Assembly: GCA_023014485.1 (NCBI GenBank)
Contig: JAJOZX010000939.1
Location: 471,001 to 535,000 of the forward strand
DNA from: Bathynomus jamesi
Taxonomy: Eukaryota; Arthropoda; Malacostraca; Isopoda; Cirolanidae
DNA length: 64,000 bases
Direction of reading: 5' to 3'
Under the pieces are notes generated by a model. The model saw only the letters and a program-made list of their open reading frames with translations. It searched no databases and was not told the origin of the DNA. Each line of letters opens with the position of its first letter. The stretch's first letter is position 1. Both the position numbers and the translations under genes were made by a program. This document shows positions 1 to 10,915 of the stretch, piece by piece.

Positions 1-816
1 GATAATCTCTGTCAGAGCTAGACATTCAATTTTGAACCTTATAATCTTAATCAATAGAAAAGAAAACTTAAAATAAATATCTGAAAAAGGGAAAAATAGT
101 CCTAACGAGATTATGCATTGACCTCAAAACATACAATGACTTGTATTGTATTCTCAAAGCATATTATTATAATCCAATACCACATTACCTCTTCGACTGC
201 AGTTCCATTTTCATATGTCAACATATGCGAACATCACAAAAAATAAATTCAGGTAAAAAACGTTTTAAATAAAAAACAATTTCTTTGTTTAATATTTGTA
301 GTATGAAAAATAAACTGAAGGCTTATTATTTTAATTTAAATAAATTAATTTCTCTCTTTTTTTAAGGGAAACTGACTTATCTTCATCCGATCTAAAGCTC
401 AAATACAATAACTTTTTATACATTCATAATCATAACATGCTAAATTGTTTATTTACTTTTAAATATGTAGTTTTCTGTTATTTACATCGATATATACCAT
501 CACATTCACATTCACATGCCATCTTCTGGTATGTGAACTAATAATTTTACTGCACATCAAATTTCGTTATAAAATTGCGTGAGTTAAAAGAAATTTCTAT
601 TTATACGTTAAAGGCAACGTAATTTAAAATTTTTAATGGTCTGCTATTTGTATGTACTGTAATATTAATATTATTATTGTGGCCAATTACTGTCTATAAA
701 TTACACAGGTAACAATCATCATGAAATATTATTATTACTATAGATAATTATTTATATATTTATATATTAGGATGAACATGCGAATACATGTAATTTATAT
801 TTCATAAGTTCAATTA
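1..816. other. AT-rich sequence, no gene seen
   Basis: This stretch is AT-rich with short simple runs. I see no coding segment, RNA gene or terminal repeat in it. Confidence 0.5.
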
Positions 817-1837
817 CAGTGCCCAACACCAATTTTGCTGATTTAATTCTAACACCTGTTTTTAGGTAACTTTGGTGTGCTGAGGATAAAATCACCTTAG
901 TGTTTGCCTATCACGTCAGGTTTTCGAGCAATCAAATACGGATATTTTGGAGATATCGCATTTTGGCAGGGTTATGCCCAATTTTTTTTCTTTTCAAAAA
1001 AATAAGTTTTTACATACTCAGAATCAGCATGGAAAAGTAAACAATTGTGCAGGGAGTGAACTTTAATATACAATGGTAATATTGACACATAAAGTGATTA
1101 AAAGTGTTTAAATAAGCAAAAAAATGAATCCATATTAAAGCAAGCACGGGACCAGTTTTCTTAACATTGTCTTTTTCTTGTTTTCTTACTTTCAGTGCTG
1201 ATAAATTTTCTCTTATAGGATTCCTAGAATGAGAGATGTCAAGACAATCTATTTGCAGGCTCCAGCAGTAGTCAGCCATCATATAGGTATCCCATCTTCC
1301 TTGGTATCGTTCTTCCATCACTTTGATATCTTGGTGGAACCTTTCACCTTGCTCTTCACTAACATCACCAAGATTTTCTGGAAATTTATCCAGATTACTG
1401 TTGAGATAGTGAACTTTAATGCTCATGTTGCAACCCAACTGCTGAAAGTTTACAAGTAACGTCACTAGCGGAACCGGCTGCTCTCACTCCGCCAATGGGA
1501 AATCTCTCTGAGATCATGACGTCACGTTCACACCTGCGGAAATCATAGATACCCAAGATTTTAATTTGTTGTACATGACCTTTAGATTTAATGCACAGAT
1601 TTGCGTATTCCACAGATAAAATTTTAACAACAAAACAGCTGTTAACAGGTCTCAAAAATCATCAATTTTGATAAGCGCCCTTCATGGATCACCCAAAATA
1701 GGCATATTGCATTGCACGAAAACCTGATGTAATGGACAAAATCTAAGGTGATTTTTTAAATCAGCACATCAATATTATCCAGAAACAGGTCTTAGAATTA
1801 AATCAGCAGCAAAAAAATTTTTTTTTGTTGGGCAGTG
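817..1837 (-). mobile_element. Short DNA transposon with CACTG-type ends and TTA duplication
   Basis: The element is about 1.02 kb. Its left end reads CAGTGCCCAACA and its right end is the inverted CACTGCCCAACA. The inverted similarity continues inward for about 110 bases on each side (roughly 817-940 and 1710-1837). TTA sits directly outside both ends (814-816 and 1838-1840), as expected for a 3-bp target duplication. The body carries only the C-terminal part of a transposase on the minus strand, so this is an internally deleted copy. CACTG ends with a 3-bp duplication fit the CACTA/EnSpm (CMC) superfamily; that assignment is an inference. A longer relative lies at 47343-49706. Confidence 0.75.
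1010..1465 (-). pseudogene. Transposase C-terminal fragment (GERFHQD family)
   Basis: The 151-aa reading frame contains the segment HYLNSNLDKFPENLG followed by EEQGERFHQD and MMADYCW. The same motif block occurs near the C-terminus of the longer element's protein around 49.2-49.4 kb. The glutamate in QGERFH is my candidate for the last acidic residue of an RNase H-like (DDE) transposase, and the preceding histidines could be the zinc-binding H-x-H group seen in CACTA-like enzymes. The N-terminal two thirds, with the two catalytic aspartates and the CxxC pair, are absent. The last 50 or so residues beyond MMADYCW look like read-through. The copy cannot encode an active enzyme. Confidence 0.7.
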
Positions 1838-2281
1838 TTATCGATATGTCTTCTTTCATTGTCATATAGTTCAGCCATATAAACTGTAACTTTTCTAAGC
1901 CATATATCTGTAAACGAACCATTCATCTTACGAGCTACATCAAGTTGCGTAATGCGGCTTCAAAACTAAAACATCAAATCTGTTTTTCCTCCTCTAAACA
2001 TCCACTTAAACATTAGTACTAATATTGATTTACTGTTATTATTATATATATGTACAAATGTTAAGAGTATTTAAATTAAATATATTGATTTCAATTCTCT
2101 TCGTAATAAAAGCATCTGGCAACTCTACCCCAATCTTGCTATATATTTCTCGCAGTAATTGTTTTCACACTAGGAGTTAAGTTTAACTTTCTTTTAACGA
2201 CTATTAGTTGTTACTAATCTTATTATTATTATTATTATTTTTATTATTATTATTAATTAAATTATAATTATCATTATATAT

Positions 2282-2313
<32 letters not shown>

Positions 2314-3629
2314 AAACACAATATCCAAATAAGTAGGTTTGGGTAAAAAACTTTCTTAATAGATGCAATTAAAGAAAACGGGATGTCGAGTTTGTGGGAG
2401 GTTAGCATTTTTAAATAGATTCGGCGGGAAATAGGTACTGAAAGTTGAGAGATTTTTCATCAAGAATTTTTCTAGTTGCAGTCATAGTTAGCGCTTATTC
2501 ACCCTATTCACATTACTTTAATTATCACTTCTCCACAATTCCTCATAATTCTGATAATAAACGTATTTGTTCTTTTCACTTTTCTTTCCCACCAGTCAAT
2601 CACAGTATTTACATCAATCACACAGAACGTACATGCTTATTATTTTTGTCACAAGCTATACCAAACATGTCTTTACAAACTCAAGCGTACCGTTATACAA
2701 CGTTTAAAATGTTATAAATTAATACTTTATGATAACAGATCTCGTATAAAAAACATCATTTTCTGTACAAATGGCGAAAAATACTCTCAATCCTAATATA
2801 TGTACGTATAGAAAGCACCATACGTTTTTCCACCTATATTAAAAAGTAAAACTGAAAGGTGTATCATCATGCGATCTTAGATTCTGCGAAGACGTAAGTG
2901 ACCTCTAACATTTAATTTAAAATTATTTAACAGACCATTCGACGGAACTGTACACCGACCTCATTATAACTTCTGGCTCATAATAACCCGCCATGCATAT
3001 TTACACAGGTCGAATTTAAGTATATATATAAGGAGTTTGTATGCGTCATTTCAACAGAAGACAAGAAGTGTCTGAACCCTGTTTCTCCCATCACTATCCT
3101 CCTCAGCTGGTCTTTATACATGTCTCGTCTACCCTGTGAGAAGTCCAGCATACTCTCAAACACGCGCTTCTCACTGTATTCCTTGCTACACATGCTTGCA
3201 TCTTACACACTACACAGTCTTTTCAAAAAAAGGTGTAATTTCAGTAGCCTCGGAGATTCGCAATTGGCCCCTCCTTCCTGCCTGCATCGTATATATTACC
3301 AAACAAGTCTCTCTACAGTTTACAGGTTTTCTCATTGTCTAAAATATATAAAGTTCTTTCTTATTGCTTTCCTTATTGTACCGGACATCACAACCGATTT
3401 TTTAAATGGTATTTAAGTATTATGTTGAGCAACATAGCTGGATAACCCCACCACAGTTTCTTAGCATAATCATGAAACATGAAACAAGATTATATTATTA
3501 TACTCGTATGTGTATATATATGTATAACAAGATTTTATGTGTGTATATACAGTATATTATATTATATGTATATATTATATTACATATTATAAATTATATT
3601 ATATATATTATATTTATATATATAACAAG

Positions 3630-3678
<49 letters not shown>

Positions 3679-3781
3679 GGCAAAAGTAGTTTGAAGATTT
3701 ATTCCATCTCACGACTGACTATAATTATACACTTCAGAGGAGTTTGCAAATTGTATATATTTAGACAAAAAGTATTAGGTA
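1838..3781. other. AT-rich spacer with TTA/TA microsatellites
   Basis: A (TTA)n run near 2221-2260 leads into (TA)n at about 2275-2312. A second AT-rich block at 3490-3677 ends in pure (TA)n. Short open frames at 2445-2717 and 2978-3193 resemble no family I know and have no supporting signals. Confidence 0.5.
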
Positions 3782-4620
3782 TTACACTGATTTCATGTCA
3801 ATATCAGCATGCATCACTGCCCTTTCAGTCATTGTGACCTTGGATCGTACCAGAACTATGGTCTTGACAAAGCACAATGTGTTAAATTTACCAAACAAGG
3901 ATAACCTATGTTCAGGACTCTGAACATTTCCATAGTCAATATCAACTAAATTTATTTGATCGCACCTTTCTTTATGTACATGCAATAGCATCAATTGGTT
4001 CAGCTTTTTCTGAGTCATGTTTAAACTCAGATAAGTTTTAATACGCACGATACTACTAAACGAGCGCTCACTACACTACAGGTAATGATGGCAGGCATCA
4101 CTATAATTAACTTTGCTTATGTGATCATAGAGGAGATAAGAAATTACTGGCCAGGTGTCAGTGATTGTACGTATGTAACTACATTACGTAGGATTAACTG
4201 ATCAAGGGAACCGTGAACACAAAGTTCATACTGAAGGTTGCTAGATGTGTATGTATTCTTGCAGGAAGGAAGTCTGAGTCCTAGAATGAAGTTACACTCT
4301 CTAAATATGCTGTGGACATCTATCCTTTGCATTGCATCCTCGAGAAGCAAATCTTTACACTGGACATACATTTTGTACTCTGCTTCGTCAAACCTCTCAG
4401 TTATGGGTATTATAATGAGGTCCAGAGCTTCATAATCAGTCTTTCTGTAAAGATCTTCAGATGCTTAGCGATCTTACGGTGGAACACAATCCTCTTCTAG
4501 CCTAGCTGGGACTCTTCTAAATCGAGGCAGTGAGGGTACATCTACCTGACAGGAAGAACCTAGTGGCTGTACCTTCTTTCAGAAAAGACTAACCCCTTCA
4601 TCATTGGGCATACTTCAAAG
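3782..4620 (-). pseudogene. hAT transposase 3' relic
   Basis: On the minus strand the segment around 4080-3860 reads SERSFSSIVRIKTYL, then MTQKKLNQLMLLHVHKE, then EHRLSLFGKF. This is the C-terminal dimerisation domain of hAT transposases of the ZMYM/52-kDa-repressor-like type. Upstream (4500-4150) a second frame gives YRKTDYEALD, ITERFDE and YKVYVQCKDLLLEDA, matching the region before that domain in the same family. Frames change between the blocks and stops interrupt them, so this is a dead fragment. I could not find its terminal repeats. The catalytic core is not present. Confidence 0.7.
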
Positions 4621-4651
4621 AGTTTTAACAGTCATACCACCAATAGCTTAT

Positions 4652-4658
4652 ATATATA

Positions 4659-4705
<47 letters not shown>

Positions 4706-4720
4706 TAATATATATATACA
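4652..4720. repeat. (TG)n/(TA)n microsatellite
   Basis: A short TG run passes into imperfect (TA)n. It directly borders the first tRNA-like array, a placement seen repeatedly in this window. Confidence 0.8.
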
Positions 4721-4721
4721 T

Positions 4722-5807
4722 TTAAACTGCAAACACGCAGTGTAATTAACGTAAAGAACGACGCTTGTATAGGAGAATATTCCGCGCAAGATGAGAGCGA
4801 GAGAACGAAACAAATGAAAAAATGAGGTAACCACCCGGGAATCGAACCCGGGATCTTCCGATTGCAGGTCAGATATGATAACCATTACACCACGGGCCTC
4901 ACTCAATCAAATGCCGTAATTCCTCTACATACGCGCAGAAACCAATGCCCCAATGTCTCTCGCTCTCATCTTGCGCGGAATATTCTCCTATACAAGCGTC
5001 GTTCTTTACGTTAATTATACTGCGTGTTTGCAGTTTAAAAGTATATAATGTACGGCATGCGGGAGGTGCCCCCTTGGGACATTGGTTTCTGCGCGTACGT
5101 AGAGAATTACGGCATTTGATTGAGTGAGGCCCGTGGTGTAATGGTTATCATATCTGACCGGCAATCGGAAGATCCCGGGTTCGATTCCCGGGTGGTTACC
5201 TCATTTTTTCATTTGTTTCGTTCTCTCGCTCTCATCTTGCGCGGAATATTCTCCTATACAAGCGTCGTTCTTTACGTTAATTATACTGTGTGTTTGCAGT
5301 TTAAATGTATATAATGTACGGCATGCGGGAGGTGCCCCCTTGGGGCATTGGTTTCTGCGCGTATGTAGAGGAATTACGGCATTTGATTGAGTGAGGCCCG
5401 TGGTGTAATGGTATCATATCTGACTGGCAATCGGAAGATCCCGGTTCGATTCCCGGGTGGTTACCTCATTTTTTTCATTGTTTCGTTCTCTCGCTCTCAT
5501 CTTGCGCGGAATATTCTCCTATACAAGCGTCGTTCTTTACGTTAATTATACTGTGTTTGCAGTTTAAATGTATATAATGTACGGCATGCGGGAGGTGCCC
5601 CCTTGGGGCATTGGTTTCTGCGCGTATGTAGAGGAATTACGGCATTTGATTGAGTGAGGCCCGTGGTGTAATGGTTATCATATCTGACCGGCAATCGGAA
5701 GATCCCGGGTTCGATTCCCGGGTGGTTACCTCATTTTTTCATTTGTTTCGTTCTCTCGCTCTCATCTTGCGCGGAATATTCTCCTATACAAGCGTCGTTC
5801 TTAACGA
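4722..5807. repeat. tRNA-like tandem array 1 (about 265-bp units, inverted then direct)
   Basis: One unit lies inverted (4722-4960) and about three lie direct (4957-5806). Each holds a tRNA-like core, the hairpin TGCCCCCTTGGGGCA (with variants) and the line ending CTTGTATAGGAGAATATTCC on the inverted side. Direct units repeat every 262-270 bases. The inverted unit and the first direct unit meet head to head near 4957. The last unit is cut at about 5806 by the DD41D transposon. The same family forms larger array 2 (31887-34208) and array 3 (51812-52183). Confidence 0.85.
5127..5200 (+). pseudogene. tRNA-like core of array 1 (others at 4826-4899 minus, 5394-5465, 5657-5730)
   Basis: The core has an A box (TGGTGTAATGG), a B box (GGTTCGATTCC), a D arm, a perfect T arm (CCGGG/CCCGG around TTCGATT) and an anticodon stem TCTGA/TCGGA. 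The loop would be CCGGCAA, placing GGC as anticodon, but position 33 is C instead of the near-universal U. The acceptor strands AGGCCCG and GTGGTTA pair at only about four of seven positions, including wobbles. I read it as a tRNA-derived repeat that may still attract RNA polymerase III, not a working tRNA. The minus copy and the other two plus copies differ by a few bases. Confidence 0.7.
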
Positions 5808-7216
5808 TATGGGTGCGGCAAAAATAACGCCCTTTTTAGTTTATTCTCTTTTATTGAAGGAAATAAATCAATTACAGCATTTTAAGGGAAATAATAAGGT
5901 TTTTAAGAAAAATTCAGCATTTAAAGAAAAATAATAAGTACTTTCTCAGTAAAAACTAAAAAATAACTGGAATTTAATTAATTTTGTGGTTGGCTCAGTA
6001 CACCTTAAAAAAATGTACTCCACATACATAGTATTTACTAACCTAATGATCATGTTCAAAATGCTCCCCTTGCTGTTCAATATAACACTGAACCCTACCA
6101 GCAACACTTCTACAAACCTTTTGACACATTTCTACGTTAATTGTAGTAAATTTTTCACGAATTGTTTGTCTTAATTCAGGAAGTGTTTTCGGTTTGACCT
6201 TGTAAACAAGATCTTTCAGTACACCCACAAGAAAAAGTCAGGTGGTGTTAGGTCTGGCGATCGTGCTGGCCACTCAATTGCTCCACGTCGTCCTATCCAC
6301 CTCCCTTCGAAATTTAAATTTAACCATTCCCTAACGAGTAACCCATAGTGGGGTGGCGCACCATCCTGTTGAAAGTAAATTCCATTCTGATTTCTAACTC
6401 TCGGCCAGAATTCAGTTTGCAGCATTTGTAAATAATTATCTTGATTAACAGTACTATCAAAGAATATCGGGCCTATTATTCCCATGGAAGAGATGGCTGC
6501 CCAAACTGTCACTCCTGGTAGGTTAACGTCTTTTTCCAAGATAACATGTGGGTTAACATCGCTCCAGTACACACAATTATGGCGATTGATATGCCCGTTC
6601 AATTTGAAGGTTGCCTCATCTGACCACCATATCTTATCAAGAAAGGTCTCATCTTCATTGACTTTATTCTGGAAATTTTCGCAAAACTCTAATCGTCTAT
6701 CTGCATCTCCATCATGCAAGCTCTGTAACACGCGAGGGATGTAAGGCTTCATCTTGTTCTTCTTTAAGAGTCTACGGACACTTCTGTCACTGATACCCAA
6801 CTCTGTAGAAAGACGTCTACTGGATTTTTGAGGAGTGTGCAACAATGATTCTCTTAATTCATCGGACTTTTCTAAGGTTGTTGCTGAAACTGGCCTCCCT
6901 GATCTTGTGGCATCACTTACGCTTCCGGTTCTTTCAAATTTCCTAATTAGACTTGTGATATTGCGGCTCTGCACTTGTCGAATGTTAAATTCTTCTGATA
7001 ACAAACGAGCGGCTTTAGCTCCATTGTTATTGTTTTGGTAATAATGTTTAACTGCTTTCACTCTTTGTTCTCTCGTCAATCGCAAGGCCATATTTATTCA
7101 GAATTTCTGTAAAAATAAAAGAAACAAAATGATACAATATAAAACTAAAAAATTATACTGTATAAAACTATAAAGATACAATTATTAAAAGGGCGTTACT
7201 TTTGCCGCACCCGGTA
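5808..7216 (-). mobile_element. DD41D Tc1/mariner-superfamily element
   Basis: Terminal repeats begin GGGTGCGGCAAAA at the left (5811) and end with the inverse TTTTGCCGCACCC at 7212; about 26 bases match. TA dinucleotides flank both ends, as expected for this superfamily. It is 1.4 kb and holds one transposase on the minus strand. It interrupts the last tRNA-like unit of array 1, so it is younger than that array. Confidence 0.85.
6043..7091 (-). pseudogene. DD41D mariner-like transposase, one frameshift
   Basis: The enzyme would cut and paste the surrounding element. Translation starts at 7091 (MALRLTREQR). The N-terminal half carries two helix-turn-helix blocks, one ending in GISDRSVRRLLKK. 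Catalytic residues are visible: WWSDEATF (first D), QQDGAPPH (second D) and RSPDLTPPDFFLW (third D). Exactly 41 residues separate the second and third aspartates, the spacing of the DD41D (rosa-like) group. The frame breaks just after FFLWVY near 6220-6228. The C-terminus continues in the next frame (LKDLVYKVKPKTLPELRQ) to 6043. Apart from that shift no stop interrupts it, so it is either recently dead or affected by a base error. Confidence 0.85.
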
Positions 7217-7219
7217 TAT

Positions 7220-7514
7220 ATATATCTTTGGTAACCTTTGGTTAGCTTCCGCCCGAATTGTTCATTCTGACGAAGGTCAAGCTTTTCAATCCACCTTAGA
7301 CCTACAGTTTAACGTGGAATCCGAACCACGCCCCATCAGCAGTACAGCGTATTAACCACTAGGCCACCTAGGGTACCCATTTACCAACCACTTTCTTTAT
7401 TGTGTGGAAGGATGAACAGCTGCGTTTTGCTGCGCGCTGGCTGCCGTCGGGTCTCGAACCCGGGGCCGATGGATTCGTAGTCAGCGACGCTAACCACTAC
7501 ACCACCGAGGCGTG
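7220..7514 (-). mobile_element. Two-headed tRNA-derived SINE, copy 1
   Basis: On the minus strand two tRNA-like heads lie in tandem. The first, from about 7514, has the A box GTGGTGTAGTGGTTA and the B box GGGTTCGAGACCC. The second, near 7370, has CTAGTGGTTAATACGC and GGTTCGGATTCC. An unrelated tail follows and ends in (TA)n. The same arrangement recurs at 53607-53872 on the plus strand. Both copies border (TA)n tracts. No poly(A) is present. Confidence 0.7.

Positions 7515-7516
<2 letters not shown>

Positions 7517-7556
<40 letters not shown>
7517..7556. repeat. (TA)n microsatellite
   Basis: Pure TA repeat between the two-headed SINE and the PLE-A composite. Confidence 0.9.
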
Positions 7557-7560
<4 letters not shown>

Positions 7561-7630
7561 ATTTCACGAAAGTAACACGTGAAAAATATTTAGGATGAAA
7601 AGAACCACAAAGGAAAGGAAGCACAGAATG

Positions 7631-7670
7631 GTGCTCAAGCACTTTCATCTAATGACATAGTCAGGAACAC
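7631..7670 (-). ncRNA. Degenerate hammerhead ribozyme motif (PLE-A)
   Basis: This is the minus-strand counterpart of the motif at 9747-9786. Stem I (GTGTTC with GAGCAC) is kept, but the catalytic strand reads CTGACTA where CTGANGA is required. It is probably inactive. Confidence 0.5.
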
Positions 7671-7996
7671 TGAAGTAAATAAAGAGTCCGAGACTATATA
7701 TAGGTCACAAAAAAAAGATATATATATATATATATATAATAAATATAGAAATAAAAATTGTGGGAGGATCCCACAAATTTGTAATAAAAACTACCAATTT
7801 TAGCACTTTGCCATTCTTGTCTAAATCCGTTCTGAATGAATTCAAAACAACAGGATCAAGTGGATTGTTTACAACCAATTTTATAGATAATGCCTGAATT
7901 ATGTATAGGTCACAAAAAATAAAAAAATTAAAATAAATTGAAATATAAAAATTGTAAGAGGAGCATACAAATTTATAAAGGAAAACTACCAAAGCT

Positions 7997-9089
7997 TTAG
8001 CACTTTGCCTTCTTGTTTAAATACGTTCTGAACGAATTCAAAACAACAGGATCAAGTGGAAAAAGACCCTGGCTCATGTTAAAATTATTTGTAAGTTGAA
8101 TAATAGCAGATTCAAGAATATTTCTATTAACAATGTTGCTAGAGTTAAACAAAACTGAAGCATTATTCCAATGAATACAGTGGGATAATTCTGACAAATG
8201 GACAAAAAGGGCACTGGACGACTGTCCCGTTCTAACGGGAATCACATTGTTTACAACCAATTTTATAGATAATGCCTGAATTATTGGTAGGGTTATTTTT
8301 AACTATGATATTTTTCACAATATTGTTATATGAAAATACTACATTAATATACAAAAGTTTAAGTACATTAGCAATGCCTAAACAGCCTGGGAAAAATGGA
8401 AGTACTAAAATATTATTTGACAAAGTGCGAGTGTTGTTCACGCGATAGAAGGTTCGTTTTGCCTTGTTAAGACAAGATTCCTTAAATGCAGGTGGGTAGC
8501 ACAGATTACTTCCAATACCGTTGATTTTTTCTAATTCGGCATCCATGTATTCCGGACTGGCGATCCTAAGAGCGCGGAGAAACACTAAAGAAAATATGGC
8601 CTTCTTAATGGGGGTGTAATGTCCAGAGTAAAAGTGTACGTAGGACAAATTTTTTTTTTTCAGATAGATACTAAACTTAAAACCTGGGCTTCTCCTATGT
8701 ACACGCACATCCAAAAACGGGAGTGAGTTGTCTTGTTCCACTTCTAAAGTAAACTTAATGGAGGGGACTTGATTATTTACCTGAAGGAGGAAGTCATCCA
8801 GGTCACGCTTCATGGGCCACATACACAAAATATCATCGACGTACCGCAACCATGGGATACCAACCCCCAGGATTCTAGGAATGTAAGTAATTTCGAAAAA
8901 CTCCATATAAATATTGGAGAGGAGGGGAGACAAGGGATTACCCATGACCGTCCCTAAAACCTGTTGATAATACTCGCTATTGAATGTGAATTTACAGTCT
9001 TTGATGCAAAGTTTAATGAGTTCCAAAACGTTGTGTGCAGGTAGTGGCAGGTCATACTTATGTAATTCTCGGAATAATAATTCAGGCAT
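7997..9089 (-). pseudogene. PLE-A reverse transcriptase with broken GIY-YIG endonuclease
   Basis: The 285-aa frame from 9089 to 8232 contains the PLE reverse transcriptase palm: MGNPLSPLLSNIYMEFFE and the catalytic RYVDDIL, followed by SLPFLDVRVHR. It then runs into the endonuclease start NNSGIIYKIGCKQCDS. There about 60 bases are missing compared with the plus-strand copy, removing the YIG half. The remainder of the endonuclease (VRTGQSSSALFVHLSELSHC) continues in another frame down to 7997. The N-terminal part of the polymerase is absent. PLE proteins copy RNA into DNA and nick the target with the GIY-YIG domain; this copy could do neither. Confidence 0.85.
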
Positions 9090-9435
9090 TATCTATAAAA
9101 TTGGTTGTAAACAATGTGATTCCTTTTACATTGGTCAAACGGGAAAGGATTTGCACACGCGTGTAAAACAGCACCTCTATTCCGTTAGAACGGGACAGTC
9201 GTCCAGTGCCCTTTTTGTCCATTTGTCAGAGTTATCCCACTGTATTCATTGGAATAATGCTTCAGTTTTGTTTAACTCTAGCAACATTGTTAATTGAAAT
9301 ATTCTTGAGTCTGCTATTATTCAACTTACAAATAATTTTAACATGGGCCAGGGTCTTTTTCCACTTGATCCTGTTGTTTTGAATTCGTTCAGAACGGATT
9401 TAGACAAGAAGGGCAAAGTGCTAAAACTTTGGTAG
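9064..9435 (+). pseudogene. PLE-A GIY-YIG endonuclease fragment
   Basis: The frame reads NNSGIIYKIGCKQCDS, FYIGQTGKDLHTRVKQH and ALFVHLSELSHC, so both the GIY and the YIG halves are present. An in-frame stop follows SSNIVN near 9297, after which the usual NILESAIIQL tail resumes. No polymerase part is attached: the copy starts abruptly at about 9064, where it faces the minus-strand arm. Confidence 0.8.
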
Positions 9436-9746
9436 TTTTCCTTTATAAATTTGTATGCTCCTCTTACAGTTTTTATTTTACAATTTATTTTTATTGTTTT
9501 ATTCTTGTAACCTATATATAATTCAGGCATTATCTATAAAATTGGTTGTAAACAATCCACTTGATCCTGATGTTTTGAATTCGTTCAGAACGGATTTAGA
9601 GAAGAATGGCAAAGTGCTAAAACTAGTATTTTCATTACAAATTTGTATGCTCCTCCCACAATTTTTATTTCCATATTTATGATATATATATATATATATT
9701 TTTTTTTTGTGACCTATATATAGTCTCGAACTCTTTATTTACTTCA

Positions 9747-9786
9747 GTGTTCCTGAGGATGTCATTAGACGAAAGTGCTTGAGCAC
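9747..9786 (+). ncRNA. Hammerhead ribozyme motif (PLE-A terminal repeat)
   Basis: Seen in order: stem I strand GTGTTC, core CTGAGGA, stem II GTC-ATTA-GAC, core GAAA, a minimal stem III (AGT/GCT with one G-U pair), cleavage position TT, and stem I return strand GAGCAC. All invariant core bases are present. PLE terminal repeats are known to carry such type I motifs with very short stem III. Confidence 0.7.
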
Positions 9787-9820
9787 CATTCCGTGTTTCC
9801 TTTCTTTTCGTGGTTCTTTT

Positions 9821-9824
<4 letters not shown>

Positions 9825-9873
<49 letters not shown>
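9825..9873. repeat. (TA)n microsatellite
   Basis: Pure TA run separating composites A2 and B2. Confidence 0.9.
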
Positions 9874-9879
<6 letters not shown>

Positions 9880-9968
9880 TCATGCGGTTTGCTTCTACAA
9901 AGCTTCAATTTAATATTTAGGAGAAATCCAATGACAAGGAGGAATGTAAATGCCATGAAAAGTCTTCT

Positions 9969-10016
9969 TTAATGCGCAACGTTTCGAGCAATACGCTCAT
10001 CATCAGGCTAGATAAT
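9969..10016 (-). ncRNA. Hammerhead-like motif (PLE-B terminal repeat)
   Basis: On the minus strand: core CTGATGA (10006-10000), stem II GAGC-GTATT-GCTC, core GAAA, minimal stem III AC/GT, then TT and GCGC. Only two base pairs of stem I next to the core are clear in this copy. Confidence 0.5.
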
Positions 10017-10439
10017 AACAATATGAAATTAGAATCAGTAAATAAATGTGAACAAGACAGAATAATTTCTATAAAACCTATTCATTAAAGGCAAATTTTA
10101 AAAAGACTAAAAGAAGAGGGTTAAATTCAAAGTTATAAAAATTTACATATAAAATTACAAGAAATTTAAAAGCTATTTTTAAATTACATATAGTAAATTT
10201 GAAATTAGTACACTGGAATAATTAACACTAATACAATGGAATAATTAACACTACGAACCTTTCAATGCTGGTTCCGAGGCACGAGTAATTTAAAACAAAA
10301 CAAAACAGGAAACAAGCTATGGGTTGGGCGGTTGGAGTTATAAGTTAGGGGAGGGGGATTATAAAAAATTGGGGAGGGGGGAGGGGGGTTTATAACAAAT
10401 TTAGAGGGACAGCTGAGGAATCCACGTTTAGAGAAGGGG

Positions 10440-10915
10440 TCAATGTTTAATATAAAGAAATTCCAAAATTCTAAGTGAGTTAGGACAAGAATTACAACCG
10501 AGAATTTTAAAATTATCTAAAGTGACATCAGTTTTGCATTTTATACTGTGTTCCCGAATACTGGAGGCTTCTTTTTTATTTAAAATTTTACCTGTTCGGC
10601 AACTTATTCCCATATGCGAATAAAATCTAGTCTGAGGGAGCGCACGGTGCTGCCAATGTAAGTACCAAGGAGACACCTTGGGCAGGTAAATAAATATACA
10701 ACACCGCTACGCAACGAATCAGGAGTTCGATCCTTCGCTGAGAAAAAGCTACCTAAAGACATTTTGTTAATAAATATAATGCGAAATCAGTATGATAAAA
10801 AAATTTCTTAACAACTTTGTAAATTTAAGTTTAAATTCTTTATTCATGGGACCCATTTCAGGTACCAGGAAATATTTTATATCTTTAGGCACTGAAATAC
10901 AGGAAAGTTTGTCAG
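10440..10915 (-). pseudogene. PLE-B endonuclease fragment (minus arm)
   Basis: The minus strand encodes the GIY-YIG part of the family B protein (GVVYLFTCPRC, TYIGSTVRSL in the fuller copies) and its C-terminal tail, here in broken frames. Only the stretch GISCRTGKILNKKEASSIREH to the end is open in one frame. It is the inverted counterpart of 11700-12150 and stops at the head-to-head junction. Confidence 0.7.

Larger units (their letters stand above)
7557..9824. mobile_element. Penelope-like element family A, head-to-head composite A2
   Basis: A minus-strand copy (about 7557-9089) faces a plus-strand copy (about 9064-9824). Outer ends on both sides hold the same terminal repeat with a hammerhead motif, then (TA)n. 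Inner parts hold reverse transcriptase and GIY-YIG endonuclease pieces. Both arms are rearranged: a 50-base endonuclease/3' fragment is repeated near 7855-7905 and again at 9525-9580. A fuller composite of the same family is at 27195-31850. Confidence 0.8.

Noticed and set aside
2445..3193. Possible small genes of 90 and 71 aa
   Set aside because: No similarity to known families and no supporting signals; length is within chance for AT-rich DNA.
3406..3837. 143-aa frame with tyrosine/isoleucine run
   Set aside because: It is translation of (TA)n; several similar frames occur at other TA tracts.
5127..5200. Functional tRNA (Ala-GGC by position)
   Set aside because: Position 33 is C, the acceptor stem pairs poorly and the sequence is part of a tandem repeat.
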